Source: Hetaerina americana (taxonomy: Eukaryota; Arthropoda; Insecta; Odonata; Calopterygidae). From it: a stretch of 64,000 bases of DNA. Location of the stretch: contig JAKTNV010000162.1 in NCBI GenBank assembly GCA_022747635.1, positions 381,501 through 445,500 of the forward strand, given 5' to 3'. Numbering within the stretch: the stretch's first letter is position 1; each line of letters starts with the position of its first letter. A model generated the notes under the pieces. That model searched no databases and was not told the DNA's origin. It was given only the letters and a program-made list of their open reading frames with translations. Positions 53,755-64,000 of the stretch are shown here, in pieces. Position numbers and translations under genes: made by a program.

Positions 53755-55774
53755 ATTCAATCATTTCAATCTTGCATTGAGACGTCTTTCAGCCAATGAT
53801 TCCCACCCTAAATCCATGAATATTTATATAAAAACTCATACATTATGGCACCCTCATTTCTTCTTCTTGGCCTTATGGTTAAGATCAAATTGAGGTCCGG
53901 CCCCCGGTGCACTTTCAAGTCCGCAATGGACCGGTAGCTTGAGCACCGAGGCCGCACGGCCGCTTTAGGACCCCCGGGGGAACTCTCCGTCAATCCCGTA
54001 CGTATCCGAGCAGGGCGGATGATTTGAACTACGCGCGGTTTCATTTTCGGCCGCGACGATGGTCAAGCGACAGTTATTCGAGCTTTACGCCCGATCGGTT
54101 TTGTTGACCTCCTCACTCCAGCAGGTATTTGTGAAAGATTATATCAACCAAAAAACCATCATCTCAAATCGCCAAACAATTTAAATGTCTTCCCGATTCC
54201 ACTCGTACTGGCCCAGACCAGCCATAGAAACCGAGAAGAGGTTGAGTGCCTTCAGCGCGTAACTCGGCCGCAACCTGGACTATGCAGCTGGGAATCACAC
54301 GCTCAATGCAAACTTTGATATTTTGAAATGTTTCGTTCCGCGGTTTCTCAGACCGCGGGGAAGCAGAGCGGCCCGGTCCGGAGGGGACCTGGAAGCGCAC
54401 CGTGGGCCGGACTACGCTTTGATCTTAGCCATAAGGGTAAGAAGAAGAATCGGGGACCAAACTGTATGTTTTTTCGCGGACGGCGCTCCTACGCGCCGAA
54501 GCGCCTTGGCACGTGCCACCCGTGGGTAAAAGGGGAGGGGAGGAGTCGGGCTCGAATGCCACGACGTTCCTCCTCTACTGATTGCGGGAGGAGGGGGGCG
54601 GAGGACCTAGCACGCGAGGATTCATTCTGGTGGGCGCGACGCGCTGAATTTAAAATTTATTATGTTGAAATTTTTCGTTCCGCAGTCCCTTACAAAACGG
54701 GAAAACCCTCCGTCGCACCCCTCTGTTTCAGCATTTACATCTTTTAATCATTTTGTTAGTTGAAAAGGAAAAATTTTCAATTAACATTCCACGGTGTTTC
54801 AGGCCGTAGAATATTGTCCACCAGGCCCCGTGGTGCCATGATTTAATGCCCTCACATGCCCCCACGTCCTTCACATAAAAACGGGGGGGGCGGGTACCAT
54901 TAAAAAAGCATCCTCGCGTGCTAGTTCCTCCGTCCCATTCCACCTCTCGATTCTGCGGAGTAGGAAATTCGAGTCGTCGAGGCCCCCTACTCAACCGGGC
55001 GGTGTGTACGAAGGCACTACGGCGCTTAGGATGCGCAGTCCGGTAAAAATCATACACTTCATCTATATCTATATAATACCCCGCAAGGGCGATTGACGTG
55101 GGGTGTTTGGTCACCAACTGTAAAAAGGAAATATACCACATGCAAAAGAAACAACACGCAAAGATACACCCACAGCAGCGCACACACCCATGCAAAAATC
55201 CCTTCATCTAATACTGATGCAAACGCCTATACCGCAAAAAAACTAAAAAACTGACCCCCTTGATGCAGCACGGAAGCCATCCTACAACACGGAAGCAAGG
55301 ACAAACAAGAAAGAAATTTAAACATCACCACCACATGAAAATGTACCACACAGCACTCCACCCCGAAAGAGTCTGTAAAAGGCAACGAATTCGACCCAAC
55401 GTTGCTGGTTGCAGGAATTTCCCCCCGCGGAGAGGGACGAGGAAATGAAATGGAAACTTAAAAACAGATGAAATAAACACAAATGTGGTCATTCGGAAAG
55501 AATGCATTATAACAAAACGCAAAAGGTTAGTGGAAGAGCATGCAATATAAATACAACTAATGATTTTTTATACGCTGAGGGTGGCTAGTGGAATTTCTCC
55601 TATCTATAACCCGTCAGTTGCTATCCCGTATTGACCGGGGGGAGAAGATGTCCTTAAGTCTTCTAGCTCTTGCATCTATTTCCCGAATTTTATATGCATG
55701 ATCCAAGCAACCAATGTATATATTAGTACGAATAATTTGCGAGACCTCGGTGCTGAGCCATGCGGATCAAATTT
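53755..55774 (+). repeat. Satellite monomer U16 (2,020 bp), duplicate of U8
   Basis: Same length and diagnostic changes as U8 (ATAAGGGTAAG, TTACAAAACGG, B-type end). Seen differences are C for A at 54718 and A for T at 54772. Confidence 0.95.
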
Positions 55775-57793
55775 ATTCAATCATTTCAATCTTGCATTGA
55801 GACGTCTTTCAGCCAATGATTCCCACCCTAAATCCATGAATATTTATATAAAAACTCATACATTATGGCACCCTCATTTCTTCTTCTTGGCCTTATGGTT
55901 AAGATCAAATTGAGGTCCGGCCCCCGGTGCACTTTCAAGTCCGCAATGGACCGGTAGCTTGAGCACCGAGGCCGCACGGCCGCTTTAGGACCCCCGGGGG
56001 AACTCTCCGTCAATCCCGTACGTATCCGAGCAGGGCGGATGATTTGAACTACGCGCGGTTTCATTTTCGGCCGCGACGATGGTCAAGCGACAGTTATTCG
56101 AGCTTTACGCCCGATCGGTTTTGTTGACCTCCTCACTCCAGCAGGTATTTGTGAAAGATTATATCAACCAAAAAACCATCATCTCAAATCGCCAAACAAT
56201 TTAAATGTCTTCCCGATTCCACTCGTACTGGCCCAGACCAGCCATAGAAACCGAGAAGAGGTTGAGTGCCTTCAGCGCGTAACTCGGCCGCAACCTGCAC
56301 TATGCAGCTGGGAATCATACGCTCAATGCAAACTTTGATATTTTGAAATGTTTCGTTCCGCGGATTCGCAGACCGCGGGGAAGCAGAGCGGCCCGGTCCG
56401 GAGGGGACCTGGAAGCGCACCGTGGGCCGGACTACGCTTTGATCTTAGCCATAAGGCTAAGATGAAGAATCGGGGACCAAACTGCATGATTTTTCGCGGA
56501 CGGCGCTCCTACGCGCCGAAGCGCCTTGGCACGTGTCACCCGTGGGTAAAAGGGGAGGGGAGGAGTCGGGCTCGAATGCCATGACGTTCCTCCTCTACTG
56601 ATTGCGGGAGGAGGGGGGCGGAGGACCTAGCACGCGAGGATTCTTTCTGGTGGGCGCGACGCGCTGAATTTAAAATTTATTATGTTGAAATTTTTCGTTC
56701 CGCAGTCCCTTAGAAAACGGGAAAACCCTCCGTCGCACCCCTCTGTTTCAGCATTTACATCTTTTAATCATTTTGTTAGTTGAAAAGGAAAAATTTTCAA
56801 TTAACATTCCACGGTGTTTCAGGCCGTAGAATATTGTCCACCAGGCCCCGTGGTGCCATGATTTAATGCCCTCACATGCCCCCACGTCCTTCACATAAAA
56901 ACGGGGGGGCGGGTACCATTAGAAAAGCATCCTCGCGTGCTAGTTCCTCCGCCCCCTTCCACCTCTCGATTCTGCGGAGTAGGAAATTCGAGTCGTCGAG
57001 GCCCCCTACTCCACCGGGCGGTGTGTACGAAGGCACTACGGCGCTTAGGATGCGCAGTCCGGTAAAAATCATACACTTCATCTATATCTATATAATACCC
57101 CGCAAGGGCGATTGACGTGGGGTGTTTGGTCACCAACTGTAAAAAGGAAATATACCACATGCAAAAGAAACAACACGCAAAGATACACCCACAGCAGCGC
57201 ACACACCCATGCAAAAATCCCTTCCTCCAATACTGATGCAAACGCCTATACCGCAAAAAAACTAAAAAACCGACCCCCTTGATGCAGCACGGAAGCCATC
57301 CTACAACACGGAAGCAAGGACAAACAAGCAAGAAATTTAAACATCACCACCACATGAAAATGTACCACACAGCACTCCACCCCGAAAGAGTCTGTAAAAG
57401 GCAGGGAATGCGACCCAACGTTGCAGGTAGCAGGAATTTCCCCCCGCGGAGAGGGACGAGGAAATGAAATGGAAACTTAAAAACAGATGAAATAAACACA
57501 AATGTGGTCATTCGGAAAGAATGCATTATAACAAAACGCAAAAGGTTAGTGGAAGAGCATGCAATATAAATACAACTAATGATTTTTTATACGCTGAGGG
57601 TGGCTAGTGGAATTTCTCCTATCTATAACCCGTCAGTTGCTATCCCGTATTGACCGGGGGGAGAAGATGTCCTTAAGTCTTCTAGCTCTGGCATCTATTT
57701 CCCGAATTTTATATGCATGATCCAAGCAACCAATGTATATATTAGTACGAATAATTTGCGAGACCTCGGTGCTGAGCCATGCGGATCAAATTT
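55775..57793 (+). repeat. Satellite monomer U17 (2,019 bp), duplicate of U9
   Basis: Same length, shorter G run and B-type end as U9. One difference seen is ACGTGTCACCC near 56532. Confidence 0.95.
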
Positions 57794-59813
57794 ATTCAAT
57801 CATTTCAATCTTGCATTGAGACGTCTTTCAGCCAATGATTCCCACCCTAAATCCATGAATATTTATATAAAAACTCATACATTATGGCACCCTCATTTCT
57901 TCTTCTTGGCCTTATGGTTAAGATCAAATTGAGGTCCGGCCCCCGGTGCACTTTCAAGTCCGCAATGGACCGGTAGCTTGAGCACCGAGGCCGCACGGCC
58001 GCTTTAGGACCCCCGGGGGAACTCTCCGTCAATCCCGTACGTATCCGAGCAGGGCGGATGATTTGAACTACGCGCGGTTTCATTTTCGGCCGCGACGATG
58101 GTCAAGCGACAGTTATTCGAGCTTTACGCCCGATCGGTTTTGTTGACCTCCTCACTCCAGCAGGTATTTGTGAAAGATTATATCAACCAAAAAACCATCA
58201 TCTCAAATCGCCAAACAATTTAAATGTCTTCCCGATTCCACTCGTACTGGCCCAGACCAGCCATAGAAACCGAGAAGAGGTTGAGTGCCTTCAGCGCGTA
58301 ACTCGGCCGCAACCTGCACTATGCAGCTGGGAATCATACGCTCAATGCAAACTTTGATATTTTGAAATGTTTCGTTCCGCGGATTCGCAGACCGCGGGGA
58401 AGCAGAGCGGCCCGGTCCGGAGGGAACCTGGAAGCGCACCGTGGGCCGGACTACGCTTTGATCTTAGCCATAAGGCTAAGATGAAGAATCGGGGACCAAA
58501 CTGCATGATTTTTCGCGGACGGCGCTCCTACGCGCCGAAGCGCCTTGGCACGTGCCACCCGTGGGTAAAAGGGGAGGGGAGGAGTCGGGCTCGAATGCCA
58601 TGACGTTCCTCCTCTACTGATTGCGGGAGGAGGGGGGCGGAGGACCTAGCACGCGAGGATTCTTTCTGGTGGGCGCGACGCGCTGAATTTAAAATTTATT
58701 ATGTTGAAATTTTTCGTTCCGCAGTCCCTTAGAAAACGGGAAAACCCTCCGTCGCACCCCTCTGTTTCAGCATTTACATCTTTTAATCATTTTGTTAGTT
58801 GAAAAGGAAAAATTTTCAATTAACATTCCACGGTGTTTCAGGCCGTAGAATATTGTCCACCAGGCCCCGTGGTGCCATGATTTAATGCCCTCACATGCCC
58901 CCACGTCCTTCACATAAAAACGGGGGGGGCGGGTACCATTAGAAAAGCATCCTCGCGTGCTAGTTCCTCCGCCCCCTTCCACCTCTCGATTCTGCGGAGT
59001 AGGAAATTCGAGTCGTCGAGGCCCCCTACTCCACCGGGCGGTGTGTACGAAGGCACTACGGCGCTTAGGATGCGCAGTCCGGTAAAAATCATACACTTCA
59101 TCTATATCTATATAATACCCCGCAAGGGCGATTGACGTGGGGTGTTTGGTCACCAACTGTAAAAAGGAAATATACCACATGCAAAAGAAACAACACGCAA
59201 AGATACACCCACAGCAGCGCACACACCCATGCAAAAATCCCTTCCTCCAATACTGATGCAAACGCCTATACCGCAAAAAAACTAAAAAACCGACCCCCTT
59301 GATGCAGCACGGAAGCCATCCTACAACACGGAAGCAAGGACAAACAAGCAAGAAATTTAAACATCACCACCACATGAAAATGTACCACACAGCACTCCAC
59401 CCCGAAAGAGTCTGTAAAAGGCAGGGAATGCGACCCAACGTTGCAGGTAGCAGGAATTTCCCCCCGCGGAGAGGGACGAGGAAATGAAATGGAAACTTAA
59501 AAACAGATGAAATAAACACAAATGTGGTCATTCGGAAAGAATGCATTATAACAAAACGCAAAAGGTTAGTGGAAGAGCATGCAATATAAATACAACTAAT
59601 GATTTTTTATACGCTGAGGGTGGCTAGTGGAATTTCTCCTATCTATAACCCTGCAGTTGCTATCCCGTATTGTCCGGGGGGAAATGGAGTCCTTAAGTCT
59701 TCTAGCTCTGGCATCTATTTCTTGATTTTTATATGCATGATCTAAGCGACCAATGTATATATTAGTACGAATAATTTGCGAGACCTCGGTGCTGAGCCAT
59801 GCGGATCAAATTT
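57794..59813 (+). repeat. Satellite monomer U18 (2,020 bp), duplicate of U10
   Basis: Same B-to-A mosaic end and AGGGAACCTGG as U10; it differs by G for A at 58409. Confidence 0.95.
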
Positions 59814-61830
59814 ATTCAATCATTTCAATCTTGCATTGAGACGTCTTTCAGCCAATGATTCCCACCCTAAATACATGAAAATTTATATAAAAACTCATAC
59901 ATTATGGCACCCTCATTTCTTCTTCTTGGCCTTATGGTTAAGATCAAATTGAGGTCCGGCCCCCGGTGCACTTTCAAGTCCGCAATGGACCGGTAGCTTG
60001 AGCACCGAGGCCGCACGGCCGCTTTAGGACCCCCGGGGGAACTCTCCGTCAATCCCGTACGTATCCGAGCAGGGCGGATGATTTGAACTACGCGCGGTTT
60101 CATTTTCGGCCGCGACGATGGTCAAGCGACAGTTATTCGAGCTTTACGCCCGATCGGTTTTGTTGACCTCCTCACTCCAGCAGCTATTTGTGTAAGATTA
60201 TATCAACCAAAAAACCATCATCCCAAATCGCCAAACAATTTAAATGTCTTCCCGATTCCACTCGTACTGGCCCAGACCAGCCATAGAAACCGAGAAGAGG
60301 TTGAGTGCCTTCAGCGCGTAACTCAGCCGCAACCTGGCCTATGCAGCTGGGAATCACGCGCTCAATGCAAACTTTGATATTTTGAAATGTTTCGTTCCGC
60401 GGTTTCTCAGACCGCGGGGAAGCAGAGCGGCCCGGTCCGGAGGGGACCTGGAAGCGCACCGTGGGCCGGACTACGCTTTGATCTTAGCCATAAGGCTAAG
60501 AAGAATCGGGGACCAAACTGTATGATTTTTCGCGGACGGCGCTCCTACGCGCCGAAGCGCCTTGGCACGTGCCACCCGTGGGTAAAAGGGGAGGGGAGGA
60601 GTCGGGCTCGAATGCCATGACGTTCCTCCTCTACTGATTGCGGGAGGAGGGGGGCGGAGGACCTAGCACGCGAGGATTCATTCTGGTGGGCGCGACGCGC
60701 TGAATTTAAAATTTATTATGTTGAAATTTTTCGTTCCGCAGTCCCTTAGAAAACGGGAAAACACTCCGTCGCGCCCCTCTGTTTCAGCATTTACATCTTT
60801 TAATCATTTTGTTAGTTGAAAAGGAAAAATTTTCAATTAACATTCCACGGTGTTTCAGGCCGTAGAATATTGTCCACCAGGCCCCGTGGTGCCATGATTT
60901 AATGCCCTCACATGCCCCCACGTCCTTCACATAAAAACGGGGGGGGCGGGTACCCTTAGAAAAGCATCCTCGCGTGCTAGTTCCTCCGCCCCCTTCCACC
61001 TCTCGATTCTGCGGAGTAGGAAATTCGAGTCGTCGAGGCCCCCTACTCCACCGGGCGGTGTGTACGAAGGCACTACGGCGCTTAGGATGCGCAGTCCGGT
61101 AAAAATCATACACTTCATCTATATCTATATAATACCCCGCAAGGGCGATTGACGTGGGGTGTTTGGTCACCAACTGTAAAAAGGAAATATACCACATGCA
61201 AAAGAAACAACACGCAAAGATACACCCACAGCAGCGCACACACCCATGCAAAAATCCCTTCATCTAATACTGATGCAAACGCCTATACCGCAAAAAAACT
61301 AAAAAACTGACCCCCTTGATGCAGCACGGAAGCCATCCTACAACACGGAAGCCAGGACAAACAAGCAAGAAATTTAAACATCACTACCACATGAAAATGT
61401 ACCACGTAGCACTCCACCCCGAAAGAGTCTGTAAAAGGCAACGAATTCGACCCAACGTTGCTGGTAGCAGGAATTTCCCCCCGCGGAGAGGGACGAGGAA
61501 ATGAAATGGAAACTTAAAAACAGATGAAATAAACACAAATGTGGTCATTCGGAAAGAATGGATTATAACAAAACGCATAAGGTTAGTGGAAGAGCATGCA
61601 TAATACATACAACTAATGATTTTTTAGACGCTGAGGGTGGCTAGTGGAATTTTTGCTATCTATAACCCTGCAGTTGCTATCCCGTATTGACCGGGGGGAG
61701 AAGATGTCCTTAAGTCTTCTAGCTCTGGCATCTATTTCCCGAATTTTATATGCATGATCCAAGCAACCAATGTATATATTAGTACGAATAATTTGCGAGA
61801 CCTCGGTGCTGAGCCATGCGGATCAAATTT
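59814..61830 (+). repeat. Satellite monomer U19 (2,017 bp), duplicate of U11
   Basis: Same 3-bp deletion and A-to-B mosaic end as U11. It has the common GGACCGGTAG near 59987 where U11 has GGGTCGGTAG. Confidence 0.95.
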
Positions 61831-63850
61831 ATTCAATCATTTCAATCTTGCATTGAGACGTCTTTCAGCCAATGATTCCCACCCTAAATCCATGAATATT
61901 TATATAAAAACTCATACATTATGGCACCCTCATTTCTTCTTCTTGGCCTTATGGTTAAGATCAAATTGAGGTCCGGCCCCCGGTGCACTTTCAAGTCCGC
62001 AATGGACCGGTAGCTTGAGCACCGAGGCCGCACGGCCGCTTTAGGACCCCCGGGGGAACTCTCCGTCAATCCCGTACGTATCCGAGCAGGGCGGATGATT
62101 TGAACTACGCGCGGTTTCATTTTCGGCCGCGACGATGGTCAAGCGACAGTTATTCGAGCTTTACGCCCGATCGGTTTTGTTGACCTCCTCACTCCAGCAG
62201 GTATTTGTGAAAGATTATATCAACCAAAAAACCATCATCTCAAATCGCCAAACAATTTAAATGTCTTCCCGATTCCACTCGTACTGGCCCAGACCAGCCA
62301 TAGAAACCGAGAAGAGGTTGAGTGCCTTCAGCGCGTAACTCGGCCGCAACCTGCACTATGCAGCTGGGAATCATACGCTCAATGCAAACTTTGATATTTT
62401 GAAATGTTTCGTTCCGCGGATTCGCAGACCGCGGGGAAGCAGAGCGGCCCGGTCCGGAGGGGACCTGGAAGCGCACCGTGGGCCGGACTACGCTTTGATC
62501 TTAGCCATAAGGCTAAGATGAAGAATCGGGGACCAAACTGCATGATTTTTCGCGGACGGCGCTCCTACGCGCCGAAGCGCCTTGGCACGTGCCACCCGTG
62601 GGTAAAAGGGGAGGGGAGGAGTCGGGCTCGAATGCCATGACGTTCCTCCTCTACTGATTGCGGGAGGAGGGGGGCGGAGGACCTAGCACGCGAGGATTCT
62701 TTCTGGTGGGCGCGACGCGCTGAATTTAAAATTTATTATGTTGAAATTTTTCGTTCCGCAGTCCCTTAGAAAACGGGAAAACCCTCCGTCGCACCCCTCT
62801 GTTTCAGCATTTACATCTTTTAATCATTTTGTTAGTTGAAAAGGAAAAATTTTCAATTAACATTCCACGGTGTTTCAGGCCGTAGAATATTGTCCACCAG
62901 GCCCCGTGGTGCCATGATTTAATGCCCTCACATGCCCCCACGTCCTTCACATAAAAACGGGGGGGGCGGGTACCATTAGAAAAGCATCCTCGCGTGCTAG
63001 TTCCTCCGCCCCCTTCCACCTCTCGATTCTGCGGAGTAGGAAATTCGAGTCGTCGAGGCCCCCTACTCCACCGGGCGGTGTGTACGAAGGCACTACGGCG
63101 CTTAGGATGCGCAGTCCGGTAAAAATCATACACTTCATCTATATCTATATAATACCCCGCAAGGGCGATTGACGTGGGGTGTTTGGTCACCAACTGTAAA
63201 AAGGAAATATACCACATGCAAAAGAAACAACACGCAAAGATACACCCACAGCAGCGCACACACCCATGCAAAAATCCCTTCCTCCAATACTGATGCAAAC
63301 GCCTATACCGCAAAAAAACTAAAAAACCGACCCCCTTGATGCAGCACGGAAGCCATCCTACAACACGGAAGCAAGGACAAACAAGCAAGAAATTTAAACA
63401 TCACCACCACATGAAAATGTACCACACAGCACTCCACCCCGAAAGAGTCTGTAAAAGGCAGGGAATGCGACCCAACGTTGCAGGTAGCAGGAATTTCCCC
63501 CCGCGGAGAGGGACGAGGAAATGAAATGGAAACTTAAAAACAGATGAAATAAACACAAATGTGGTCATTCGGAAAGAATGGATTATATCAAAACGCATAA
63601 GGTTAGTGGAAGAGCATGCATAATACATACAACTAATGATTTTTTAGACGCTGAGGGTGGCTAGTGGAATTTTTGCTATCTATAACCCTGCAGTTGCTAT
63701 CCCGTATTGTCCGGGGGGAAATGGAGTCCTTAAATCTTCTAGCTCTGGCATCTATTTCTTGATTTTTATATGCATGATCTAAGCGACCAATGTATATATT
63801 AGTACGAATAATTTGCGAGACCTCGGTGCTGAGCCATGCGGATCAAATTT
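61831..63850 (+). repeat. Satellite monomer U20 (2,020 bp), duplicate of U12
   Basis: Same class and TATATCAAAACGC variant as U12. It has GGGGGAACTC where U12 has GGGGGAAATC. Confidence 0.95.
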
Positions 63851-64000
63851 ATTCAATCATTTCAATCTTGCATTGAGACGTCTTTCAGCCAATGATTCCC
63901 ACCCTAAATACATGAAAATTTATATAAAAACTCATACATTATGGCACCCTCATTTCTTCTTCTTGGCCTTATGGTTAAGATCAAATTGAGGTCCGGCCCC
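63851..64000 (+). repeat. Satellite monomer U21, partial (window end)
   Basis: First 150 bp of the next unit, ending inside inverted repeat 1 left arm. It has TAAATACATGAAAATTT, like U13. Confidence 0.93.

Noticed and set aside
33565..64000. CRISPR array or rDNA-type gene array
   Set aside because: The repeats are 2-kb units without spacers, and no complete rRNA or snRNA gene is present, only short fragments.

Overview
This window is a eukaryotic satellite-DNA array with nested retrotransposons, not a gene-bearing region. The elements are non-LTR retrotransposons (LINEs). Two belong to the Jockey clade, which is known mainly from arthropods, and one to the CR1/L2 group. An arthropod, most likely an insect, is therefore the best guess; the species cannot be told from the sequence. 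No host gene with a recognisable product, no tRNA and no complete rRNA gene was found.

Layout. A monomer of about 2,020 bp is repeated head to tail: 20 complete units (U1-U20) and the start of U21, phased here at 1, 5054, 7073, 14650, 22228, 33565 and then every 2,016-2,021 bp to 63851. The left half (1-33564) is interrupted. U1 carries a 5'-truncated CR1-like element on the + strand (1447-4472). U3 and U4 each carry the same Jockey-clade element on the - strand (8146-13677 and 15723-21255), because a monomer plus its insertion was duplicated in tandem with a 7.58 kb period. U5 carries a second Jockey-clade family on the + strand (22769-27221), and a nearly full-length CR1-like element on the - strand sits at the U5/U6 boundary (28724-33558). 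The right half (33565-64000) is uninterrupted satellite. Within it, about 10.6 kb recurs almost base for base at 16,150 bp, exactly eight monomers, so U16-U21 repeat U8-U13.

The monomer is composite. (1) It holds two copies, in opposite orientation, of a sequence closely matching the 5' end of U2 snRNA: offsets 109-135 on + and 657-690 on -, the latter 31 of 34 nt. They lie inside imperfect inverted arms of about 100 bp. (2) It holds a second, cleaner inverted repeat (32 of 35 nt), a 12-bp hairpin and three related copies of a short hairpin motif. (3) It holds a fossil of the 3' terminus of the same kind of CR1-like LINE that later inserted into the array. (4) It holds a 19-nt stretch matching 18 nt of the antisense of the universally conserved 3' part of small-subunit rRNA. 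The satellite therefore looks assembled from small-RNA-gene and LINE debris, then amplified and homogenised by unequal exchange.

The Jockey-clade elements keep both ORFs open (zinc-knuckle ORF1; endonuclease plus reverse transcriptase ORF2) and have 12-13 bp target-site duplications, so they are young and possibly competent. The two CR1-like copies are closely related but both defective: one lacks its 5' part, the other has two stops and a frameshift in ORF2.
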